64,000 bases of DNA from Billgrantia ethanolica (GTDB lineage: Bacteria > Pseudomonadota > Gammaproteobacteria > Pseudomonadales > Halomonadaceae), in NCBI RefSeq assembly GCF_021404305.1, contig NZ_JABFTX010000001.1, positions 806,001 to 870,000 on the forward strand, given 5' to 3'. Shown in pieces: positions 33,732 through 42,355 of this stretch. The notes beneath the pieces were generated by a model. It had not been told where the DNA came from, did no database searches, and was given only the letters and a program-made list of their open reading frames with translations. The position numbers were made by a program, and so were the translations under genes. Within the stretch, counting starts at the first letter, position 1. Each line of letters begins with the position of its first letter.

Positions 33732-35116
33732 CCATGGCGCGACTGCGCGCCGGCCTGCTGCTGATCGTTACGCTGGCCACACTTTGGCACCTCGTATTTA
33801 TCAGCGTCACGCTGCAGGTAGTGGCCGTCATCGCCCTGGTCGCCTACCTGCTCACGCTTCGTGGCCGGCTCTCGGCCATGGCATTCGGCCTGTTATTGGC
33901 TGCCGGCATGGTGAGCCTGCTGACGCTATGGCAGTCTGAGACGCCGTCACGGCTATTGTTCGAGGCTGCCGGGCGTTTCGCCTTCTTTGCCACCTTCGTC
34001 GTGGCGCTGAGTCTGCTGCGCCTGCCGGCTTACCGCTCGCGCCTCGTACGCCGCTGCGGCACGGCCATGCTGCTGCAGCCACCCGGGCGTCGCTACCCCA
34101 TCCTCTCCGCCGGCTCGGCGCTGTTCGGCATCATTCTCAACATCGGGGTGCTGAATCTGTTTGCCTGCATGATCGAGAAGAGCAACACCCTGGCAGCGGC
34201 CCAGGGGCGCGACTGGGTACGTCGGGTGCGTCAACGGCGCATGATGCTGGCGCTGTTGCGCGGCTTTTCCCTGGCACCGCTAATCTCACCCATGGGCATC
34301 GGCGTGGCGGTGGTGCTCTCGAGCCTGCCGGCGCTGCGCTGGATCGATCTTGCACCCTATGTGATCGGCTCGGCACTGCTGATCTTCCTGGTCGGCTGGG
34401 GGGTGGATCATCTCACCGGCCCGCATCCCGCTGCTCGTAGCGAAGATACTCCAGCACCCTCACTGGTGCCGCTGGGACAATTCTGTCTGCTGTTGCTCGG
34501 CATCGTCTCGCTGGTGTTCGTGCTGGCTTGGGTGCTGGAGCTGCGGTTACCGATTGCCGCTCTGGTTGGTGCGCCAGTCAGCGCGATGGCCTGGCTCGCC
34601 TGGCAGCGGCGACGACTCGGCCTGCTGGGCGTGCCCGGCGCCCTGGTCAGCCTGCGCCGTCAACTGCCGTGGCTGGTGGCGCCCATCGGTAACGAGGTGG
34701 TGGTGCTGGGGGCGGCGGGCTACCTCGGGCAGCTGTGCGTGGCGCTGGTGCCGGTGGCGAGCCTGGGGCCGCTGCTTAGCGTCATCGAGCCGCTCGGGGC
34801 GGCCAATGCGGTGCTGGCCATGCTGCTGGTGGTCGGCCTGGCTCAGGTCGGGGTGAATCCCATCGTGACCGTGACGCTGCTCGTCGGTTTGTTGCCTTCA
34901 TTGCAGATTGAGGGTCTGACGCCGGCGCTGACCGGCGCCGCCTTGATGGTGGGTTGGGCGCTGGCGCTGATGTCGTCGCCGATGACGGCCTCGATGCTGA
35001 TCCTGTCACGCTTCACCGGCGTGGCCTCGACCCAGATCGGCTACCGTTGGAACGCGCGCTTCCTGCTGGCCTGCATCCCGCTGCTGGCGGGTTGGTTTCT
35101 GTATGCTGCCTGGTGA
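33728..35116 (+). CDS. Polytopic inner-membrane protein, putative transporter
   Basis: 462 aa with roughly twelve hydrophobic helices, no signal peptide. Features: FSLAPLISPMGIGVAVVLSS around the first third and GALLMVGWALALMSSPMTAS near the end (re-entrant-like SPM motifs in both halves), which recall the internally duplicated ion-transporter superfamily (DctM, CitT, ArsB). I do not recognise a specific family. Coupled to the thioesterase by a GTGA overlap; ATG 33734 is the alternative start. Its place in a catabolic operon suggests uptake or export of the pathway's acid, in addition to the TAXI-TRAP system in the facing operon. Confidence 0.7.
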   Translation: MTMARLRAGLLLIVTLATLWHLVFISVTLQVVAVIALVAYLLTLRGRLSAMAFGLLLAAGMVSLLTLWQSETPSRLLFEAAGRFAFFATFVVALSLLRLPAYRSRLVRRCGTAMLLQPPGRRYPILSAGSALFGIILNIGVLNLFACMIEKSNTLAAAQGRDWVRRVRQRRMMLALLRGFSLAPLISPMGIGVAVVLSSLPALRWIDLAPYVIGSALLIFLVGWGVDHLTGPHPAARSEDTPAPSLVPLGQFCLLLLGIVSLVFVLAWVLELRLPIAALVGAPVSAMAWLAWQRRRLGLLGVPGALVSLRRQLPWLVAPIGNEVVVLGAAGYLGQLCVALVPVASLGPLLSVIEPLGAANAVLAMLLVVGLAQVGVNPIVTVTLLVGLLPSLQIEGLTPALTGAALMVGWALALMSSPMTASMLILSRFTGVASTQIGYRWNARFLLACIPLLAGWFLYAAW

Positions 35117-35178
35117 TGGGTTGCGGCAGAACTGAAGAGCAGGAAATGGCCCTGTGGCGCCGCACTCTGGGCAACGCC

Positions 35179-35203
35179 AATGGCCCCATGCACTTGGGCC
35201 ATT
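35179..35203. terminator. Hairpin between convergent catabolic operons
   Basis: AATGGCCC / GGGCCATT, 8-bp perfect stem, 9-nt loop, in the 109-bp gap where the plus and minus catabolic operons meet. No long T-run, so efficiency is uncertain. Confidence 0.5.
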
Positions 35204-35225
35204 TGCATTGATGGTCAGCCGATAT

Positions 35226-36317
35226 TCAGGCTGCCGTCAGCCGCTCGCTGACGATCTCCAGGTGATGGTCCACGTCGCCCAGGTGGTGGTCGAACATGAT
35301 CAGCTGCCGGGCATAGTGGGAGATCCGACACTCTTCGGTCATGCCCATGGCGCCGTGGAGCTGAATCGCCTGCTCGGCGACGAAGCGAGCGGCCTCGCCG
35401 CAGTAGGCCTTGGCAGCGGAAACACGGTAGTCGCGCTCGCCGGCGGGGCGTTCGAGACTGGTGGCGGCGAGAATCGCCATCGAACGCGCCTGCTCCAGGT
35501 TCAGGTGCATGTCGACCATGCGATGCTGCAGCACCTGGAAGCCGGCCAGCGGGGCGCCGAACTGCCGGCGCTCCTTGAGATAGGCCAGCGTCTGGTCGCA
35601 GGCGGCCTGCATGGCGCCCACTGCCTCGGCGCAAAGCGCCGCACGCCCCAGTGCCAGGGCGGCGTCGAGGGTATCGCTGGCGTCATCGCCGAGGCGGGCG
35701 TCGTGAGGCAGAAGTACGCCGGTCAGCTGTATGTCGCTGGCCGTCCGGTCGTCGAGGGTGGTGTAGTCGCGCCGCGCAAGACCCCGGCTGTCGTTCGGCA
35801 CCAGGAAGGCCCCCAGCAAGCCGTCGTCGAGCCTGGCCGTGACCACCAGCGCATCGGCCGCAGCGGCGGCCATCACCCCCTGCTTGCTACCGTCGAGCAC
35901 CCAGCCGTCCGCCTGGCGCCGGGCACGGGTGCTGATGGCGTGCGCGTCGTAGCGGGCTGCGGTTTCCTGCCACGCCAGCGTCATGCGGTATTCACCGCCT
36001 AGCAATGGGCTCAGCCAGCGCTCGCGCTGCGCCGAGTTCGCCAGCCGGGCCAGCAGGGTGCCGGGCAGCAGCAGCCCGGCCACGTAGGGCTCCCGCACCA
36101 GGCCGCGGCCGAATGCCTGCATCACGATCGTCACGTCGATGCCATCGCCGCCCAGGCCGCCGACGTGCTCGGCGAAGGGCAACTGCAACAGGCCCAGTTC
36201 GGCAAAGGTATGCCACAGGGTGATGGGAGCGGCGTCGCCAACGCTGTCTGAATCGGCGACCAGGCGCTCCAGGGTGTCGGCGAGCATGCGTTGCTCGTCG
36301 CTGTAGGAAAAATCCAT
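35226..36317 (-). CDS. Acyl-CoA dehydrogenase, small subunit of a heteromeric pair (PimD-like)
   Basis: 363 aa. Acyl-CoA dehydrogenase fold (MDFSYSDEQRMLADTLERLV; RRQFGAPLAGFQVLQHRMVDMHL; AIQLHGAMGMTEECRISHYARQL) but the C-terminal IYEGT motif with the catalytic Glu is replaced by FDHHLGDVDHHLE, as in the small, non-catalytic subunits of alpha2-beta2 enzymes such as PimD of pimeloyl-CoA dehydrogenase. The FAD-binding middle domain is also degenerate (TLAWQETAARYDAH). It lies 24 bp after the large-subunit gene. Last gene of the minus-strand operon. Confidence 0.82.
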   Translation of the reverse strand: MDFSYSDEQRMLADTLERLVADSDSVGDAAPITLWHTFAELGLLQLPFAEHVGGLGGDGIDVTIVMQAFGRGLVREPYVAGLLLPGTLLARLANSAQRERWLSPLLGGEYRMTLAWQETAARYDAHAISTRARRQADGWVLDGSKQGVMAAAAADALVVTARLDDGLLGAFLVPNDSRGLARRDYTTLDDRTASDIQLTGVLLPHDARLGDDASDTLDAALALGRAALCAEAVGAMQAACDQTLAYLKERRQFGAPLAGFQVLQHRMVDMHLNLEQARSMAILAATSLERPAGERDYRVSAAKAYCGEAARFVAEQAIQLHGAMGMTEECRISHYARQLIMFDHHLGDVDHHLEIVSERLTAA

Positions 36318-36341
36318 GGGGGCTCCTTGCAGGCCGACCGG

Positions 36342-37535
36342 TTACATACCGAGCAGCGTCTTGGCGACGATGCTCTTCTGAATCTCGTTGCTGCCGCCGT
36401 AGATCGAGAGCTTGCGCCGGTTGAGGTACTGGGCGCCGGCGGCCGCGTATTCGGCACGCTCCGGCTCCAGCGCTTCGTCGCCGTAGAGAAAGCCTGGGAA
36501 GAAGGGCAGCGCCTCCGGCCCCAGGGCACGGCGGGTCAGCTCGCTCAGCTCCTGACGCAGCTCCGAGCCGCGCACCTTGAGCAGCGAGCTCACGGCGCCG
36601 GGTACAGCGCCGTCGCGGGCACTGGCGAGTACGCGCAGGTGGGTGACTTTCAGCGCCATCAGCTCGAGTTCGGCCTTGACCATGCGCTGGCGAAAGCTCG
36701 GCAGTTCGAGCAGCGGGCGTCCGCGGTGGCGGATCTGGCCCGCCAGCGTCTTGAGATGGCGCAGCGCCTGCTTGGCGTGGCCGAGGCCGGCGATGCCGGT
36801 GCGCTCATGGGTGAGCAGGAACTTGGCGCAGGTCCAGCCCTGGCCCTCCTCGCCGATGCGATTGGCCACCGGCACCCGGACCTCGTCGAGGAACACTTCG
36901 TTGACCTCGTGGGCGCCGTCCAGGGTCACGATGGGGCGCACGCTGATGCCGGGGCTCTGCATGTCGATCAGCAGGAAGCTGATGCCGGCCTGCTTCTTGG
37001 CTTCGGGATCGGTGCGTACCAGGCAGAACATCATGTTGGCGTACTGACCCAGAGTGGTCCAGGTCTTCTGGCCGCTGACGATGTAGTGATCGCCGTCGCG
37101 TACCGCACGGGTACGCAGGCTGGCCAGGTCGGAGCCGGCGCCAGGTTCGGAATAGCCCTGACACCACCAGTCCTGGTTGGCAAGAATGCGCGGCAGGTAA
37201 TGGCGCTGCTGCGCCTCGCTGCCGAACTTCATTATTACCGGGGCGACCATGCTGACGCCGAAGGGCACTACTGTCGGCGCATGGGCCGAGGCGCTCTCCT
37301 CGTCGAAGATGTGTCGCTCCACCGGCCCCCAGCCCGGGCCGCCATGCTCGCGTGGCCAGCCGGCGGCAAGCCAGCCGCGCCGACTGAGCACGTTCTGCCA
37401 GCGCAGGTGATCGTCGGCGGAGAGCCGCCGGCCCAGGCGCACGCGCTCACGGATGTCGTCGGGCAGCTCGGCGGCGAGGAACTCACGGACTTCGCGGCGA
37501 AAAGCCTGCTCCTCTGGGGTGAAGTCGAGGTTCAT
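36342..37535 (-). CDS. Acyl-CoA dehydrogenase, large subunit of a heteromeric pair (PimC-like)
   Basis: 397 aa. [81 protein letters not shown] are typical of the PimC/FadE large subunits. The usual C-terminal base position reads IYGGSNEIQK, with Gly in place of Glu; the candidate base is instead the Glu in LLTHERTGIAG (about residue 245), the place used by isovaleryl-CoA and related heteromeric enzymes. Overlaps the crotonase stop by 4 bp. Substrate unproven; relatives act on dicarboxylyl-CoA and on cyclic side chains. Confidence 0.85.
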   Translation of the reverse strand: MNLDFTPEEQAFRREVREFLAAELPDDIRERVRLGRRLSADDHLRWQNVLSRRGWLAAGWPREHGGPGWGPVERHIFDEESASAHAPTVVPFGVSMVAPVIMKFGSEAQQRHYLPRILANQDWWCQGYSEPGAGSDLASLRTRAVRDGDHYIVSGQKTWTTLGQYANMMFCLVRTDPEAKKQAGISFLLIDMQSPGISVRPIVTLDGAHEVNEVFLDEVRVPVANRIGEEGQGWTCAKFLLTHERTGIAGLGHAKQALRHLKTLAGQIRHRGRPLLELPSFRQRMVKAELELMALKVTHLRVLASARDGAVPGAVSSLLKVRGSELRQELSELTRRALGPEALPFFPGFLYGDEALEPERAEYAAAGAQYLNRRKLSIYGGSNEIQKSIVAKTLLGM

Positions 37536-38983
37536 GAGGCACGCTCCGCACCTACGGCCTGGCTGGCCTGGCGGTGGGGGCCGCCCAGGTGGCGAGGATA
37601 GCCGAGCACCTCGATGGCGAGCAGATCGATATCGCTTTCGCGATAGGCCCAGCTGCGTTCGGCCAGCATCAGACTCGCCGCCTCCATGGCCGTCCGGGGA
37701 TTGGCGGCATCGTCGCCTACTGCCTTGGCCAGTGTCGCCAGCAGGCTACCGTGACGGCTGACCACAACGGGTAGCCGCAGCGCCTTGAGTGCATTGGCCG
37801 CGGCCTGTTGCTGCTCGGCACTGGCACGCAGCGCCACCAGCTCCGCCATGCTGCTATCTGCCTGAATCAGCGCCAGGTCGGCGTCCGCGGCATCGAGCTC
37901 TTGAGCTTCCTCGGGCGTCAAAAGGACGATCTTCAGGCAGGTTCCGGCGCAGCTCTTTGCATAGCTCTTTGTGTAAGCCGAGGCGGCGCCAGGGGCGACC
38001 AGGCAGGCCTGGGTATTGGTATCCGGCGTCGATGTAAATTCGATGCCGGCTTGCTCGGCCTTGCTGCTCAGGCGCTCGAACAGCGGATGCGTACCGAGCA
38101 GGGCGAGGCGGGTCAGCGCCGCTGCCTCGCCGGTGTCGGGCACCTTGTGCGGAGCGCGGGCGGCGAAGAAGGCGTGGATCAGCCCGGCACGCTGAGGCGA
38201 ATCCATGCAGGCGAAGAACAGCTCACGCTCGCGTCGCAGACCATCGACCAGACTGCCTTCACTGCTCAAGGCAACCGCTTCGACACAGCGGAAGGGGGAG
38301 TAGAGCTCCGGCACCTCGCTTTCCAGTTGGGTCCGGTAGCGCTCGATGGCGGCCGGATCGGCAGTGGGAGGCGGCAACTCCCCGGTGACCCGCGGCGTAA
38401 GTTTGCCGGCCAGGACGTCACGCGCCGCCGCCAGGCCCACCTCGAGCGGGTCCTCAGCGTCTACCACGGCGTCGACGATGCCCAGGGCGAGTGCCTCGTC
38501 GGCATCGGCAAAGCGGCCGCTGGTGATCAGGTCGAGGGCCGCCTCGACGCCGGTCAGGCGTGGCAGTCGCTGGGTACCGCCGGCGCCCGGCAGTAGCCCC
38601 AGCTTGACCTCGGGCAGGCCCACCCTGGTCCCGGGCAGGGCCACGCGCAGCTGGCAGCCCAGCGCCACCTCGAGCCCACCGCCCAGTGCGGTGCCGTGCA
38701 GTACGGCAACGATGGGTTTGCGGCTGGCTTCGAAGGCGGCGATCACCTCCGGCAGAATCGGCGCCTGGGGCGGCTTGCCGAACTCGCGAATGTCGGCACC
38801 GGCAATGAAGGTACGGCCGCGAGCGAGGAGCACCAGCACCCGGGCCTCGCTATCCTCGTTGCCCCGGGCGACTGCCACCATCAGGCCCTGACGGACGGCC
38901 TGGCCCAGGGCGTTGACCGGCGGATTGTCGATGGTGATCACGCCGATGTCGTCATGGCGCTGGTAGCTGACCGGAGTCGTCAT
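37532..38983 (-). CDS. Enoyl-CoA hydratase with a reduced 3-hydroxyacyl-CoA dehydrogenase-like C-terminal part
   Basis: 483 aa. Residues 1-200 are a good crotonase domain: oxyanion loop AGAD (61-64), GGGLEVAL with catalytic Glu105 and [20 protein letters not shown] with Glu125. Residues 290-483 look like a shrunken dehydrogenase half of a FadJ/PimF-type fusion: [12 protein letters not shown] stands where a GxGxxG Rossmann motif belongs, and GYPRHLGGP (461-469) matches the C-terminal signature of that half. Full-length fusions are about 700 aa. So hydratase activity is likely and NAD-dependent dehydrogenase activity unlikely. It lies 55 bp after the TRAP permease gene. Confidence 0.78.
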   Translation of the reverse strand: MTTPVSYQRHDDIGVITIDNPPVNALGQAVRQGLMVAVARGNEDSEARVLVLLARGRTFIAGADIREFGKPPQAPILPEVIAAFEASRKPIVAVLHGTALGGGLEVALGCQLRVALPGTRVGLPEVKLGLLPGAGGTQRLPRLTGVEAALDLITSGRFADADEALALGIVDAVVDAEDPLEVGLAAARDVLAGKLTPRVTGELPPPTADPAAIERYRTQLESEVPELYSPFRCVEAVALSSEGSLVDGLRRERELFFACMDSPQRAGLIHAFFAARAPHKVPDTGEAAALTRLALLGTHPLFERLSSKAEQAGIEFTSTPDTNTQACLVAPGAASAYTKSYAKSCAGTCLKIVLLTPEEAQELDAADADLALIQADSSMAELVALRASAEQQQAAANALKALRLPVVVSRHGSLLATLAKAVGDDAANPRTAMEAASLMLAERSWAYRESDIDLLAIEVLGYPRHLGGPHRQASQAVGAERAS

Positions 38984-39038
38984 GGGGCATGGCTCTCAGT
39001 GGCTGATAGAAGAGTAAGCGTATCGCGCATCGTCAGGC

Positions 39039-41063
39039 TCATGAATCGATGGGGGGCGTCAGGGTCGCCGAACGTGGCCGCGCCAGGTGCTGACTCCACC
39101 GCGCCAGCAGGACGGCGGGCACCAGCGCAGCGAGGGCGAAGGCGAACAGCTCGAGCTGGCTGAGCGGCACCATACCGCCGCCGGGCAGAGCGAACAGCAG
39201 TCCTGCCACCAGCACCAGGCCGCGGGTGACGGTTTCACTCACGGCGCCGATGCCGAGACGGCCCACGCCGATGAGATAGCCCTGCATGGCGGAGGCGAAC
39301 AGCACGATGCCGATCAGCGCCTGGACGAAGACCAGCCCGATCTGCAGCGGCTCGCCCTGCATGATCAGCGCCGGATTGAGCACGAACAGGAAGGGGATGA
39401 AGTAGATCACGCTGCCCAGGCGCATGGCCTGCAGCCCGGTGGCCATGGGGCGCGCGCCGGCCACGGTGGCGGCGGCGAAGGCACCGAGCGCCACGGGCGG
39501 GGTGATGAAGCTGAGCATGCCCCAGTAGAGTATGAACATGTGCACCGCCATGGGGTCGAGACCGCCGCCCTGGATCAGCGCCGGAGCCAGGGCCACGGCG
39601 AGGAAGATGTAGGCCGCGGTGACGGTCATGCCGATGCCGAGCACGAAACTGGTCAGCGCCCCCATGATCAGCAGCAGCGGCACGCTGCCGCCGGCGATGT
39701 GGATGAAGTCGTTGGCGATGGTGCCGGAGAGGCCGGTCATCGACAGTGCACCCACCAGCATGCCGACACCGGCCAGGATGGCGATCAGCTCGGCGAACAG
39801 CTTGGCCGCCGAGGAGAGCGCTTCGCCGATCTCGCGCCAGCCCCAGCGGTTGCGGCGCGAGAACTGGTTGAGCACCAGCAGCAGCGCGGTAGCGTAGAAG
39901 GGCGCCACCGCCTCGCGCTGCATCACCAGCAGCATCCATACCAGCAGGGCGAAGACGAAGATGAAGTACCAGCCCTGCTTGAGGGTCTGCACCAGCGAAG
40001 GCAGCTCGACCGCCGGTAGCCCCTTGATGTCGTGGCGCGCAGCGTAGGCATCGATCTGGATGAACAGACCGAGGAAATACAGAATCGAGGGGATGATGGC
40101 CGCTAATGCCACGGCGGAATAGGGCACGTCGAGGAACATCGCCATGACGAAGGCGGTGGCGCCCATCACCGGCGGCATCAGCACCCCGCCGGTGGAGGCG
40201 CAGGCTTCCACCCCGCCGGAGAACGAGCGACCCATACCGATGCGGCGCATGGCGGGAATCGACAGTACGCCGGTGGTCAGCACGTTGCTGATCACGCTGC
40301 CGCTCATCGAGCCCATCAGGCCGCTGGAGAAGATCGAGACCTTGGCCGGCCCGCCGCGCACGTGCCCCAGCAGAGAGAAGGCCAGGTCGATGAAGAACTT
40401 GCCGCCGCCGCTCTTCTGCAGCACCACGCCGAATACGAGGAAGCCGATCACCAGGCCGGCGAAGGCTTGCAGCGGTACGCCCATGATGCTCTCGGTGCTC
40501 ATGGTGTGGTACATGGCGGTCTCCTCCAGAGTGGAGGGGAACGCCTGGATCGGCCCTGGCACGATGTCGGCGACCAGTGGATAGAGCGAGAAGGCGGCTA
40601 CGATCACCGCGATGGGCCAGCCACCGGCGCGCCGGGCCGCCTCGACGATCAGCAGCCACCAGGCGTAGCTGGCCATGATGGCGGTATCCGGCGCGGCGAA
40701 GGCCCAGCCGCGTTCGAGGATCGACTCGGCGTGATAGACGAAGTACCCGCCGACGACCAGCGTGGCCAGGCTCAGCGCGTAGTCATACCAAGGGATCGGG
40801 CGATGCTGGAGCGATGGTGCAGCAGGCCACAGCAGATAGACCAGCGGCAGCAACAGTGCCACCACGGCATAGTAGAACTGGGTCTCCAGCCCGGTGACGA
40901 AGCGCAGCCAGCCGAGGTTGAACAGGTAGTCCAGCGTCATCGCCATCAGTACCACGGTCACCGCGCCGGGGATCCAGCGCAGCGCGACCGGCAGCGTACG
41001 GATGTGGGTGACCTTTTCCTTCAGCTGGCGCGTCGATTCGTTAGGGGCGTTAGGTGTGGTCAT
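39039..41063 (-). CDS. Fused TRAP transporter permease (4TM + 12TM, TAXI type)
   Basis: 674 aa with about 16-18 membrane helices: a DctQ-like N-terminal block fused to a DctM-like block (GLVIGFLVFGVVLQKSGGGKFFIDL, GSMSGSVISNVLTTGVLSIP, SFITPPVALGAFAAATVAGA). This fused form is characteristic of permeases that work with TAXI receptors. ATG 41063 (MTTPNAPNES) is chosen; an open extension to 41249 runs through the preceding gap and the receptor gene's 3' end. Receptor and permease genes are separated by a 64-bp gap with a hairpin. Confidence 0.9.
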   Translation of the reverse strand: MTTPNAPNESTRQLKEKVTHIRTLPVALRWIPGAVTVVLMAMTLDYLFNLGWLRFVTGLETQFYYAVVALLLPLVYLLWPAAPSLQHRPIPWYDYALSLATLVVGGYFVYHAESILERGWAFAAPDTAIMASYAWWLLIVEAARRAGGWPIAVIVAAFSLYPLVADIVPGPIQAFPSTLEETAMYHTMSTESIMGVPLQAFAGLVIGFLVFGVVLQKSGGGKFFIDLAFSLLGHVRGGPAKVSIFSSGLMGSMSGSVISNVLTTGVLSIPAMRRIGMGRSFSGGVEACASTGGVLMPPVMGATAFVMAMFLDVPYSAVALAAIIPSILYFLGLFIQIDAYAARHDIKGLPAVELPSLVQTLKQGWYFIFVFALLVWMLLVMQREAVAPFYATALLLVLNQFSRRNRWGWREIGEALSSAAKLFAELIAILAGVGMLVGALSMTGLSGTIANDFIHIAGGSVPLLLIMGALTSFVLGIGMTVTAAYIFLAVALAPALIQGGGLDPMAVHMFILYWGMLSFITPPVALGAFAAATVAGARPMATGLQAMRLGSVIYFIPFLFVLNPALIMQGEPLQIGLVFVQALIGIVLFASAMQGYLIGVGRLGIGAVSETVTRGLVLVAGLLFALPGGGMVPLSQLELFAFALAALVPAVLLARWSQHLARPRSATLTPPIDS

Positions 41064-41086
41064 GGAGGCGTCCGTGAATCGGGAAA

Positions 41087-41105
41087 GGGGCGGCAGGGCC
41101 GCCCC
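41087..41105. promoter_or_regulatory. Intra-operon hairpin between the TAXI receptor and permease genes
   Basis: GGGGCGGC-AGG-GCCGCCCC, 8-bp perfect stem and 3-nt loop. Same position relative to the receptor gene as the hairpin in the other TRAP operon (16834-16857). Confidence 0.6.
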
Positions 41106-41127
41106 GAGAACGGGCTCAGGCCCCAGC

Positions 41128-42288
41128 TCACTCGAAGACCGGGTCGAGGCCAGCCTCGCGCAGCGCTTCGGCGCGAGCCTGCATCCAGGCTGCCTCGAAC
41201 GCCTCTTCGCCGTCGGGGGCATCGCCGAGGAAGTCGTTCCAGGTGGCAAGCAGCAGCTCCTGGCGTTCCACCAGTGCCTCCTGATGCGCCTGCATCTCTT
41301 CGGTCCAGACGCCGATCTCCTCGTAGTACGCCACTACCGCATCGTGGAACGGCACGACCCACTGCAGATCCTGGTACTCGAAGGCGTACCCCACGGCACC
41401 GGGGGCGGCATCCTTGTAGTCGTCGTAGTTGTCCTGCAGCGCCTTGATCAGGCCATAGGCGACGTTGTCGTCGAGATCCTGATTGGCCACCACGATCGGA
41501 TAGGGGTAGCTGGCGCTGGGTACCGGATTGTCGGCGCTCACGTTGCCGGCCCCGGCGGTGACCTCATGGGGGCGGAAGTAGGGCGCCACCGCCATCATGC
41601 GCTCCCACCCCTCGGCGTCGTTGGGGTCGAGCACCGGCCAGCTGATGCCGCGCGGACTGCTGGCGAGCTGCTGTGCCGGCGGTGTGACGGTGGTGGTGAA
41701 GGAGGCGTCCACGTTGCCGGCGATGATGCCGTCGAAGGAGCGGGCATAACCGGGGAAGTCGACGCGCTCGACGTCGTCCCAGGTCAGGCCGCCGAAGGCC
41801 AGATAGGCTTCGGTGCCCTTGTTCAAGGCGTCGTCACCGCGGATGTAGGCGATGCGCTTGCCGGCCAGGTCGGCCGGGGTCTCGACGCCGAGGTCACCGG
41901 CAACGGCCAACGAGAGACCGAATGAGGCGGTGGAGGTGGTGATCACGCGGATTGGTTGGGGGCCCCACTCGCGGTTGGCGAACATCATGACGCCTTCGGC
42001 CCCGTAGTAGCTGGCGATGCCGCAGGCGCAAAGATCGACGCGCCCCTGCTTGAGCGGAGTCATGCGCGAAACGTCGTTGTCGCCGGGCAGGATGCGCACC
42101 GAGGTGCCGTAGTGATTCTGCAGCATGTTGCCGATGGCCACGGCCTGGGCATAGCCACTGGAGTTGGTGCCGTAGGCGGTCCAGGCCATGGTGCGAGGAA
42201 GTTCGACCTCGCTGGCCTGTGCCACAGCGGCGGAGAGCAGCGAGAGCGGAAGCGCCGCGAGGACGAGTGAGCGGGACAGCTGGCGCAT
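41128..42288 (-). CDS. TAXI-family TRAP transporter solute receptor
   Basis: 386 aa with a signal peptide (MRQLSRSLVLAALPLSLLSAAVAQA). TAXI-type features: MAWTAYGTNSSGYAQAVAIGNMLQNHYG near the mature N-terminus, GRVDLCACGIASYYGAEG, then TPADLAGKRIAYIRGDDALN and GNVDASFTTTVTPPAQQLA. ATG 42288 has AGGAG seven bases upstream. First gene of the operon TAXI receptor, TRAP permease, crotonase, large and small acyl-CoA dehydrogenase, so its ligand is probably the acid degraded by this pathway. Confidence 0.88.
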   Translation of the reverse strand: MRQLSRSLVLAALPLSLLSAAVAQASEVELPRTMAWTAYGTNSSGYAQAVAIGNMLQNHYGTSVRILPGDNDVSRMTPLKQGRVDLCACGIASYYGAEGVMMFANREWGPQPIRVITTSTASFGLSLAVAGDLGVETPADLAGKRIAYIRGDDALNKGTEAYLAFGGLTWDDVERVDFPGYARSFDGIIAGNVDASFTTTVTPPAQQLASSPRGISWPVLDPNDAEGWERMMAVAPYFRPHEVTAGAGNVSADNPVPSASYPYPIVVANQDLDDNVAYGLIKALQDNYDDYKDAAPGAVGYAFEYQDLQWVVPFHDAVVAYYEEIGVWTEEMQAHQEALVERQELLLATWNDFLGDAPDGEEAFEAAWMQARAEALREAGLDPVFE

Positions 42289-42317
42289 AGGGGACTCCTG
42301 TGCGGTGAATGGTTGTT

Positions 42318-42347
42318 GTTTTGCTATGCGGTATTTAATTCCGAAAC
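42318..42347. promoter_or_regulatory. IclR-type operator-like sites at the TAXI operon promoter
   Basis: GTTTTGCTATGCGGTAT (42318-42334) matches the RTTCYGCCTKGCGRAAY consensus at 13 of 17 positions. A second, weaker copy begins at 42347 on the minus strand with the half-site GTTTCGG. Both lie immediately downstream of the predicted transcription start. Confidence 0.5.
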
Positions 42348-42355
42348 TGCAACCG

